The notes under the pieces are model-generated. The model did not search any database. It was not told where the DNA came from and saw nothing but the letters and a program-made list of their open reading frames with translations. Both the position numbers and the translations under genes were made by a program. This document shows, piece after piece, positions 1 through 7,178 of a stretch of 64,000 nt of DNA. Source of the DNA: VAZQ01 sp035693615 (lineage in GTDB: Bacteria; Pseudomonadota; Alphaproteobacteria; Rhizobiales; Xanthobacteraceae); contig DASSGH010000018.1 in NCBI GenBank assembly GCA_035693615.1, positions 1-64,000 on the forward strand. Reading direction: 5' to 3'. Within the stretch, counting starts at the first letter, position 1, and every line of letters starts with the position of its first letter.

Positions 1-1073
1 GACGGCAGCGCCGCGAGCTCATGCCAGGCCTGATCTCGCTCGCCTTGCGCCGCGCGCGTCCACGCCAGCAACACGCGGTCGGTGAAACGCGCGCCTCCCA
101 GCCGATAGAGCAGGACGCGCGCTTCGCGTTCGCTCCAGGTCGCCGAAATCTGCCACCAACCCTCACCCATCGAGAAGAGCCGCTCATACTCGGCATTGGC
201 GAGCCGCAAGCGCTCGCGCAGGCGTTCCGCATCCTCGACTACCAGGATCCCGAGCGCACCCAGGCGGCGCACCGCGTCTGGGGAAAGCGCAAACGCGGCC
301 TCGAGCTTGATCATGTTGGCGTAGCTCGCAAGCAGCGGCACCCCGCCCAGCACCTGCTCGAGCAAACCCGTCTCGGTCATCAGCGCGAGCGTCGGCACGG
401 CGTGTCTGGCGACGAGGAGCTTGAGGACCTCCATGCGCACGCGCTCGCGCGAGAGTTCCTCGAGGCCGGCGCGCGCCGCGACGCACGCGGCGAGCCCCTC
501 CGGGTCGGCAGCGCCCTGGCCATAGGCGGCGTGGAAGCGGAAGAAGCGCAGGATGCGCAGGTAGTCTTCGGCGATGCGCGTTGCAGGCTCGCCGATGAAG
601 CGCACGCGCCGCGCCTCGATATCGTCGAGCCCGCCCACATAATCGTGGACGGTCCCGTCGCGGGATAGTGATAGCGCATTCATCGTGAAGTCGCGGCGCT
701 CGGCGTCGCGCCGCCAATCGCGACCGAACGCCACTTTGGCTCGGCGGCCAAACGTCTCGACGTCTTCGCGCAAGGTGGTGACTTCGAATGGCCGCCCCGC
801 GGCGATGACGGTGACCGTGCCGTGGTCGACGCCGGTGGGCACCGCCTTAAAGCCTGCGGCCTCGACCCGGCGGGTCACTTCGTCCGGTTGCGCCGTGGTG
901 GCGATGTCAACATCGCCGTGCGGCTCCCCAAGGATGGCGTTGCGCACCGCGCCGCCGACGACACGCGCCTCCTCGCCGGCAGCCGCGAGCGCGGCAAGGA
1001 GGTCGCGCAGCGGCGCCTCTCGCAACCAGGCGACGTCGAGGCGTCGCGTCAGTTCGTTTTGCCCGGCACTAAT
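1..1073 (-). CDS. cca: CCA tRNA nucleotidyltransferase, 3' end beyond window
   Basis: Adds or repairs the 3' CCA of tRNAs. About 357 residues lie in the window; the reading frame is open to the left edge, so the C-terminus is missing. The poly(A)-polymerase head domain is clear: VVGGAVRNAILG, then DVDIATT with the catalytic carboxylates, then RRDFTMNAL near residue 131, followed by the RNA-binding domain (EDYLRILRFFRF). No ATG precedes the conserved WLREAPL block. The best start I see is ATT at 1073, six bases after a GGAGGA Shine-Dalgarno; a CTG at 1052 overlaps the upstream stop. The gene overlaps the end of DUF6111 and is probably the last gene of that leftward operon. Confidence 0.9.
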   Translation of the reverse strand, partial: MSAGQNELTRRLDVAWLREAPLRDLLAALAAAGEEARVVGGAVRNAILGEPHGDVDIATTAQPDEVTRRVEAAGFKAVPTGVDHGTVTVIAAGRPFEVTTLREDVETFGRRAKVAFGRDWRRDAERRDFTMNALSLSRDGTVHDYVGGLDDIEARRVRFIGEPATRIAEDYLRILRFFRFHAAYGQGAADPEGLAACVAARAGLEELSRERVRMEVLKLLVARHAVPTLALMTETGLLEQVLGGVPLLASYANMIKLEAAFALSPDAVRRLGALGILVVEDAERLRERLRLANAEYERLFSMGEGWWQISATWSEREARVLLYRLGGARFTDRVLLAWTRAAQGERDQAWHELAALP

Positions 1074-1312
1074 TGGCCGTCCTCCATGTGGGCCGGAACG
1101 TAGCTCGACCCCGGCGGCGAGCCGCCCCATTGCGCCAAAACGACAAAACTGCCGATCACAAGCACCAGCGCCGCGAGCAAAAGCCACCCGAGACGAGGCA
1201 GGCTCCAGGAGTCGGGATGCAGCACGCCCGCGCGCGTCGCCCACAAGAAGACGGCGTAGACGAGGAACGGCGCCAGAAACAACGCGATCTCAGTAAAGAA
1301 GGGGCGGATCAT
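1049..1312 (-). CDS. DUF6111-type small membrane protein
   Basis: An 87-residue protein of unknown function. It starts MIRPFFTEIALFLAPF and has two hydrophobic segments (about residues 6-27 and 40-60) joined by a short polar loop, so it is probably an inner-membrane protein. I take ATG 1312 instead of upstream in-frame codons because the preceding residues are arginine-rich and non-conserved in character. It sits between the CoA pyrophosphatase and cca genes, as its relatives do in Bradyrhizobium-like genomes, and overlaps the start of cca. The family assignment rests on this context and the transmembrane pattern. Confidence 0.7.
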   Translation of the reverse strand: MIRPFFTEIALFLAPFLVYAVFLWATRAGVLHPDSWSLPRLGWLLLAALVLVIGSFVVLAQWGGSPPGSSYVPAHMEDGQLVPGKTN

Positions 1313-1398
1313 CGCTCTGCTGTTCCGGACGAGGGCCTCAACCACCCTCAGCTCCGCGCTTTGCACTACGCGCTGAGTCGATTACCTCGCAACTCACC

Positions 1399-2058
1399 TC
1401 AGTTTTCATAAATCCGCTCGTACAAGTTCCGCAAAATCCCCGCGGTGACGCCCCAGATGTAACGTTGCCCGAAGGGAATGGCGTAGTACCTGCGCATGAC
1501 CCCCTTCCAATCGCGGCTGTGCAGGGCGTGGTTCTGCGCGTCCATCAAAAACGCGAGCGGCACCTCGAACGCCTCGGCGACTTCCGCCGCGCTGAGCACG
1601 AGCTTGTAGTCGGGACGCACGCGCGCGACAGTCGGCAGGATGCGATAGCCGGAGAACGTGAGATAAAGGTCGAGATAGCCGATCGGCTCGATCAGCGCGC
1701 GGCCAAGGCCGATCTCCTCTGCCGCCTCGCGCAGCGCGGCGTCGGCCGGCGTGCGGTCGTGCGGCTCGATTTTGCCGCCGGGAAACGCGATCTGTCCGGG
1801 ATGACTGGGAAGCTCGGTGCGCAGCGTGAGCAACACGGCGGGCTCGCTGCGGTCGATGACGGGAACGAGCACCGCGGCGGGCCGCGTCGCTGTTACGCCC
1901 GCGCGCTCCCACGCGACGGGGTCGAGGTCGAGGTCGCCGCGCTTGGTCTGCGCCGACAGATCATTGAGCGCGGTCGGCACCTCGAGGGTGAGCCGCGTGC
2001 GGGCGCGATGAAAGAAATCCTCGCTCATCGCTCCGCTCGGGAGTGCCACGTCCGTCAT
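1399..2058 (-). CDS. NUDIX CoA pyrophosphatase
   Basis: A 219-residue NUDIX hydrolase of the CoAse (NudL-like) subfamily, which splits CoA or acyl-CoA into phosphopantetheine and 3',5'-ADP. The NUDIX box is intact: GGKIEPHDRTPADAALR followed by EAAEEIGL, with all expected Glu residues. The CoA-specific motif LLTLRTELPSHPGQIAFPGG lies just before it. ATG 2058 is chosen because it overlaps the stop of the upstream DUF1285 gene as ATGA, implying translational coupling. A second ATG at 2028 (MSEDFFH) is possible. The cytoplasmic enzyme is complete. Confidence 0.92.
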   Translation of the reverse strand: MTDVALPSGAMSEDFFHRARTRLTLEVPTALNDLSAQTKRGDLDLDPVAWERAGVTATRPAAVLVPVIDRSEPAVLLTLRTELPSHPGQIAFPGGKIEPHDRTPADAALREAAEEIGLGRALIEPIGYLDLYLTFSGYRILPTVARVRPDYKLVLSAAEVAEAFEVPLAFLMDAQNHALHSRDWKGVMRRYYAIPFGQRYIWGVTAGILRNLYERIYEN

Positions 2059-2654
2059 CGCAACTCCCGCAGGCTCGCGGCCGGCACCATGGCGAAGAAC
2101 TCGCCTGCCGAGGCTACGCCGAACATGCGCTGCCCCTCGACGTCGCGCTCCTCGCCGAGTTCGACGAGATCGTAGAACAACGCGCGCGTCAGCTTGGCCC
2201 AGAGATCGCGGCGGACGTGGAGATAAGGTTTCAGTCCTGCGGTCTCCGGTTCGGGTTCGAAGCGCAGCGCGTGCTCGCGCCCGCACGCCACCCAGTCGTC
2301 GACATTGGTACGGAAATGCAGCACCTGGCCTTCATCGGCCTGCTCCGCCCTGAGCTCGACCGCAAGAAACGGGGCGTCTTCGACGACGATTCCGCATTTC
2401 TCGACCGGGGTGACCAAGAAATATTTGTCCCCTTCCCGTTTGAGCACCGAGGCGAACAGCTTCACCAGCGCCGGTCGTCCGATCGGAGTCTTGAGGTAGA
2501 ACCAGGTGCCATCGGAGGCGATACGCATGTCGAGGTCGCCGCAAAACGGCGGATTCCAGAGATGCACCGGCGGCGGTCCCTTGCGCGCGGCGTCGCGGGC
2601 CGCGCCCGCAATCGCGTCAACCCCGTGCCGCCCCTGTTCGACCCTCTGCGCCAT
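2055..2654 (-). CDS. DUF1285 domain protein
   Basis: A 199-residue soluble protein of the DUF1285 family, function unknown. Recognisable segments are PPVHLWNPPFCGDLDMRI near the N-terminus, the GTWFYLKTPIGRPALVKLFA block and DAPFLAVELR. The family is beta-rich and commonly sits beside the NUDIX CoA pyrophosphatase, as here, where the two genes overlap by four bases. It is the first gene of the leftward group ending in cca. No signal peptide or membrane segment is visible. Confidence 0.85.
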   Translation of the reverse strand: MAQRVEQGRHGVDAIAGAARDAARKGPPPVHLWNPPFCGDLDMRIASDGTWFYLKTPIGRPALVKLFASVLKREGDKYFLVTPVEKCGIVVEDAPFLAVELRAEQADEGQVLHFRTNVDDWVACGREHALRFEPEPETAGLKPYLHVRRDLWAKLTRALFYDLVELGEERDVEGQRMFGVASAGEFFAMVPAASLRELR

Positions 2655-2756
2655 GGCTCCGATCTGTGCCGACGATGATCGCGGATCAAGTCTAGCATTT
2701 CGGCGCGGCTGGCGAGGGAGGCCTGTATTTACCGCGGTGGGCGCGGCACCACGGCG

Positions 2757-4754
2757 TCATATCTCGATGTGATAGCCGACTTCCAACACCCTTTCGTGGG
2801 GAATCTTGAAGAAGTCAGGAGCCCTGCTGGCAATCCGGACCAGGAACGAATAGATCGCGAACGGCAACGCCGCCATTGCCGACTTCCTTGCGGCGCGGAC
2901 CACGATTTCGTGGGCGATGTAATAGTGCACCTCATTGAGATCGATCTTGAAGCCGAGCATCTCGCAGTTCTTGAGCGTCAGCGGAATGTCAGGCGTCTGC
3001 ATGAAGCCGAGGCGTCCCTCAATTCTGTAGATGCCATGGCCCAGGTCCTTAATCGAATGGCGCTCGGCGATCGGCACCCGCGGCCGCCGGTCGGCGACGA
3101 AGGTCATGAGGATCAAGGTTTCGTACAAGACGTGGTTCTGCCTGACGTGGTGCAGGAGCACCGGCGAGATGCCGTGCGCGACCTTGGTCACCCATACGGC
3201 GACGCCGGGCGGCCGCACCACCACCATCTTGTCGATGTTCGCGACGAAGCGTGCGAGCGGCATCGACATGGCCTGCAGCCGATGGCGGACGAGCGAGGCG
3301 CCATGGCGCCAACAGAGCATCAATGCAACCATGGCGGCGCCGACGGTGATGGGAAACCAGCCGCCCTCGACGATCTTCAGCGAGTTGGAGGCGAGAAAGG
3401 TCGCATCCACTGCGCCGAAAACCGCGATCATTAAGACCGCGACCGCGGGCGGCCATCTCCAGCGACCGATCGCCACGCGATAGAGCAGAATGGTCGTGAT
3501 CAACATGGTGCCGGACACGGCGATTCCATAAGCGCCGGCCAGGTGCTCGGAGGTCTTGAACAGGACAACGACCAGCAACGTGCCGATCATCAACAGCCAA
3601 TTGGCGGTTGGCACGTAAATCTGACCGGCTTCCTCGGATGACGTCGGCACGATGTGCATGCGCGGGCATAGCCCCAGCTGCATCGCCTGCCGAGTCAGTG
3701 AGAAGACGCCGGAGATGAGCGCCTGGGACGCGATGATGGTCGCCAGCGCCGCCAACAAGACCAGCGGGATCAGCGCCCATTCCGGCGCGAGCTTGTAAAA
3801 CGGGCTGTCGATCGCCTTGGGATCGGTAAGGACGAGCGCGCCCTGGCCGAAATAGTTGAGCACCAGCGCCGGCAGCACCAAGGCGAACCACGCGCGGCGG
3901 ATGGCTGACGGGCCGACATGACCCATGTCGGCGTAAAGCGCTTCCGCGCCGGTCAACGCAAGAAAGACGCCGCCCATCACCGCAAAGGCGATGAGCGGAT
4001 TCGCCAAGACGAACCGCGCCGCCTCGCCCGGATTGACCGCTTTGAGAATGGCGGGCGCGGCGAAGATGTTCACGGCGCCGAGCAACCCGATGACGAGAAA
4101 CCACACGACCATGACCGGACCGAACAGACGGCCGATGGTGGCGGTCCCGCGCCGCTGCACCATGAACAGCCCGATCAGGATGGCGAGTGTCAGCGGCAAG
4201 ATGAAATCGTCAAAAGCAGGCGCGACCAGCTTGAGGCCTTCGATGGCGGAGAGCACGGAAATGGCCGGCGTGATGACGCCATCGCCGTAAAGCAGTGCCG
4301 CTCCCACGATGCCCAGCAGGACAAACACCGGAATTCGCGGACCGTTCGCGATCCGCTCGCCGTCCACCAGCGACAGCAACGCCAGGATTCCGCCTTCACC
4401 CTCGTTGTCGGCGCGCAAGACCAGCACGACGTATTTGACCGACACCATTGCCAGGAGCGCCCAGAGGATCAGCGAAATGATCCCCAGCACGTCGGCCGCG
4501 GTCGGCGCCGCCCGGCCGGTGGCGGCGAACGTGACAGCGAGCGTATAGAGCGGGCTTGTGCCGATATCCCCGAACACGATGCCGACCGCGGTGAGCGCGA
4601 GGAAGAAGGGGCTGCCTTGGTGCAGCTCGCTTCCCCGCGTGGGAGCGACCGCCGGCCGCTGCGGCGTGGCGCGCTTGGCCTTCACGGATCCTCTCTTTTT
4701 GCCCACGGTCGAACATTCTCCACGGTTAGCGCCGGCAAACGCCTGCAGCCTCAC
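2757..4754 (-). CDS. kup: Kup-type low-affinity potassium transporter
   Basis: A K+ uptake protein (probably K+/H+ symport) of the inner membrane. About 12 hydrophobic helices run from FFLALTAVGIVFGDIGTSPLYT (family signature, near residue 50) to about residue 460, followed by the soluble C-terminal region ending GYHIEI. The GDIGTSPLY motif and the DNEGEGG loop are intact. The annotated start is GTG 4754; the first 40 residues are basic and variable, and a GTG at 4706 (VGKKRGSV) is a reasonable alternative, so the real N-terminus may be shorter. It lies alone between the cca group and the divergent MoxR operon. Confidence 0.93.
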   Translation of the reverse strand: MRLQAFAGANRGECSTVGKKRGSVKAKRATPQRPAVAPTRGSELHQGSPFFLALTAVGIVFGDIGTSPLYTLAVTFAATGRAAPTAADVLGIISLILWALLAMVSVKYVVLVLRADNEGEGGILALLSLVDGERIANGPRIPVFVLLGIVGAALLYGDGVITPAISVLSAIEGLKLVAPAFDDFILPLTLAILIGLFMVQRRGTATIGRLFGPVMVVWFLVIGLLGAVNIFAAPAILKAVNPGEAARFVLANPLIAFAVMGGVFLALTGAEALYADMGHVGPSAIRRAWFALVLPALVLNYFGQGALVLTDPKAIDSPFYKLAPEWALIPLVLLAALATIIASQALISGVFSLTRQAMQLGLCPRMHIVPTSSEEAGQIYVPTANWLLMIGTLLVVVLFKTSEHLAGAYGIAVSGTMLITTILLYRVAIGRWRWPPAVAVLMIAVFGAVDATFLASNSLKIVEGGWFPITVGAAMVALMLCWRHGASLVRHRLQAMSMPLARFVANIDKMVVVRPPGVAVWVTKVAHGISPVLLHHVRQNHVLYETLILMTFVADRRPRVPIAERHSIKDLGHGIYRIEGRLGFMQTPDIPLTLKNCEMLGFKIDLNEVHYYIAHEIVVRAARKSAMAALPFAIYSFLVRIASRAPDFFKIPHERVLEVGYHIEI

Positions 4755-5145
4755 GATGAGTTGAGTGCAACCCGCGCCCGTCGTCTGCCATTCTTTGCCC
4801 GGAACTTGTGCAGTGACCGGCTGTTCTCTCCTGCGGTTGCAACGAGCAAATCCCCTGGCCGGCCAAGGCCGAGGGCGAAAAGCTCAAGGAGTTCAAACAT
4901 TCGCGACCGATCGGAGCGGCCGGGGTTCTGGGGTGATCGTGGCAGAGTTGCGCCGAGGCGGGATCGCACCCAGTGAAAAATACCGTAATCTCGAGCAACT
5001 GTGAGGATTCGGGCGGAAAGTCCCGCACAGGCGCGTATGCGCATGGCCCGAATGTTGCACGTTTTTTGGTCAAATCGGATGGGCTCGGCGAGGCGTTCGA
5101 TCTTAGCCGAAGCAAGTCAGGGACAGATGACAAGGAGCTGAGGTC
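4755..5145. other. Divergent intergenic region, no gene seen
   Basis: About 390 bases between leftward kup and the rightward MoxR gene. Short open frames here have no Shine-Dalgarno support and no recognisable protein character. The stretch must hold promoters for both neighbours, but I find no confident -35/-10 pair. A GGCCGGCC palindrome near 4859 is unremarkable at this GC content. Confidence 0.5.
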
Positions 5146-6153
5146 ATGGCGGTAGCCGGCGATGGGCTGGAAAAGTTCGAAGATATGATCGTGCGCCAAG
5201 CGGAAGCGACGGGCGCGCAGGTCGCCGCCGCCAAGGCCGCGATCGGCAACGTGATCTTCGGGCAGGAGGCGGTGGTCGAGCAGGCGCTCATCACCGTGCT
5301 GTGCGGCGGGCACGCGCTGCTGATCGGTCTTCCCGGCCTCGCCAAGACCAAACTGGTCGAAACGATGGGAATCGTGCTCGGGCTCGACGCCCGCCGCATC
5401 CAGTTCACCCCCGATCTCATGCCGTCCGACATCCTGGGCAGCGAGGTGCTGGACGAGAGTCCCGGCGGCAAGCGCAGCTTCCGGTTCATTCCCGGCCCGA
5501 TCTTCGGTCAGCTGTTGATGGCCGATGAGATCAACCGCGCGAGCCCGCGTACCCAATCCGCGCTGCTGCAGGCGATGCAGGAGCACCACGTGACGGTCGC
5601 CGGCAATCGTCACGACGTTCCCCGCCCCTTCCATGTGCTCGCGACGCAGAACCCGATCGAGCAAGAGGGCACCTATCCGCTGCCGGAGGCGCAGCTCGAT
5701 CGCTTCCTGATGCAGATCGACGTCGATTATCCCGATCATGACGCCGAACGCAAAATCGTGTTCGACACCACCGGCACGGAAGAGAGCAAGCCCAAGCCGA
5801 CCATGACCGCCGACGAACTGTTGGCGGCGCAGCGCCTGGTGCGACGCCTGCCGGTCGGCGAATCTGTGGTGGAGGCGATCCTCAATCTCGTGCGCTCGGC
5901 CCGTCCCGGACCCGAGAGCGGCGAGATCGGGAAGTTGATCGCCTGGGGTGCCAGCCCGCGCGCCAGCCAGGCGCTGATGCTGGTGGCGCGCGCCCGCGCG
6001 CTCATCGACGGGCGGCTTTCGCCGTCGATCGACGACGTGGTCGCCATGGCCGAGCCGATCCTCAAACACCGCATGGCGCTCACCTTCGCCGCGCGCGCCG
6101 ATGGCGAGAGCATGCAAGGCGTCATCGGCAGGCTCAAGGCACGCATCGGATAG
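5146..6153 (+). CDS. MoxR family AAA+ ATPase
   Basis: A 335-residue MoxR AAA+ ATPase, a chaperone-like enzyme that usually works with von Willebrand factor A-domain proteins encoded next to it. The Walker A motif GLPGLAKT is at residues 61-68, Walker B with LLMADEINRASPR is near 122, and the sensor region ATQNPIEQEGTYPLPEAQ and the AAA lid follow. The start has an AAGGAG sequence upstream. It heads a rightward operon with the DUF58 gene starting four bases after its stop, the standard arrangement for this family. Confidence 0.95.
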   Translation: MAVAGDGLEKFEDMIVRQAEATGAQVAAAKAAIGNVIFGQEAVVEQALITVLCGGHALLIGLPGLAKTKLVETMGIVLGLDARRIQFTPDLMPSDILGSEVLDESPGGKRSFRFIPGPIFGQLLMADEINRASPRTQSALLQAMQEHHVTVAGNRHDVPRPFHVLATQNPIEQEGTYPLPEAQLDRFLMQIDVDYPDHDAERKIVFDTTGTEESKPKPTMTADELLAAQRLVRRLPVGESVVEAILNLVRSARPGPESGEIGKLIAWGASPRASQALMLVARARALIDGRLSPSIDDVVAMAEPILKHRMALTFAARADGESMQGVIGRLKARIG

Positions 6154-6157
6154 TCGC

Positions 6158-7120
6158 ATGGCGGCGGCACGGCAGCGCGCGGACAAACACGAGATCAGGG
6201 CAACGCAGCGCGCGAGCGGAGAGGCTCGCTCGCTCGCGCAAACGATGCCGCGCCCGATCCTCGAGGCGCGCCGCATCGCTGCCACCGTCATCCATGGACT
6301 GCACGGCCGCAGGCGCGCCGGTCCGGGCGAAAATTTCTGGCAGTATCGCCGCTTCCTCTCCGGCGAGCCAGCGCGCCGGGTGGACTGGCGGCGCTCCGCC
6401 CGCGACGAACATCTCTACGTGCGCGAACAGGAATGGGAAGCGGCCCACACAGTGTGGCTGTGGCCCGACCGCTCGCCCTCCATGCTGTTTCGCTCGCAGC
6501 TCGCCGAAGATTCCAAGCTCGAACGCTGCCTCGTCGTGGCCTTCGCTCTCGCCGAGATCCTGGTCCAGGCGGGCGAACGCGTCGGCATACCGGGGCTGCT
6601 GCGGCCGACCGGCAGCCGCAACGTCTTGGACAAGATGGCAAACGCGATCGTGCACGATGTTACCGAGCGACCGAGCCTGCCGCCGCTGTTTGCGCCCTCC
6701 GCGCTCGCCGAAATCGTTGTGGTGTCGGATTTCTGGAGCCCGATGGCGCAGGTGCGCGCCAGCTTGGCGCAGCTCTCGGCCACCGGCGCGCACGGCCACA
6801 CCGTGCAGATCGTTGATCCGGCGGAGGAGACGTTCCCCTACTCTGGCCGCGTCGAGTTCATCGAGCCGGAAGGCGCCGGCTCCATCACTGCCGGCCGCGC
6901 CGAGGCCTGGAAGCAGGAATATGAAACCCGCGTGGCGCGCCACCGCGCCGAAATCCGCGCCGAGACCGACAAGCTCGGCTGGAGCTTCACCATCCATCGC
7001 ACCGATCGCCCGGCGACCGAATTGTTGCTCGCGCTGCATGCGCGGCTGGGCGCGCCGCCCCCGGGCGCGATGGTCGGTAACCGCTTGAGCGTGGCCGGCC
7101 AAGCCGGGAGGCACGCATGA
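6158..7120 (+). CDS. DUF58 domain protein
   Basis: A 320-residue DUF58 protein, normally the partner of a MoxR ATPase and carrying a degenerate vWA-like fold. The signature GPGENFWQYRRFLSGEPAR with VDWRRSARDEHLYVREQE is intact near residues 60-100, followed by the segment WLWPDRSPSM that replaces a classic MIDAS Asp-x-Ser. I place the start at ATG 6158, four bases after the MoxR stop, instead of an in-frame codon inside MoxR. Unlike many DUF58 proteins it has no obvious N-terminal membrane helices, so it is probably the short cytoplasmic form. Confidence 0.92.
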   Translation: MAAARQRADKHEIRATQRASGEARSLAQTMPRPILEARRIAATVIHGLHGRRRAGPGENFWQYRRFLSGEPARRVDWRRSARDEHLYVREQEWEAAHTVWLWPDRSPSMLFRSQLAEDSKLERCLVVAFALAEILVQAGERVGIPGLLRPTGSRNVLDKMANAIVHDVTERPSLPPLFAPSALAEIVVVSDFWSPMAQVRASLAQLSATGAHGHTVQIVDPAEETFPYSGRVEFIEPEGAGSITAGRAEAWKQEYETRVARHRAEIRAETDKLGWSFTIHRTDRPATELLLALHARLGAPPPGAMVGNRLSVAGQAGRHA

Positions 7121-7178
7121 ACTCTCAAATGCTCAAGCGATGGCCGATGGCGCCGGTCCTGAGCCCTGGAGCTGACCG

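Noticed and set aside
4726..6291. Very long minus-strand open frame across the MoxR gene
   Set aside because: It is the reverse-strand shadow of MoxR; no sensible domains, and the plus-strand MoxR gene is unmistakable.
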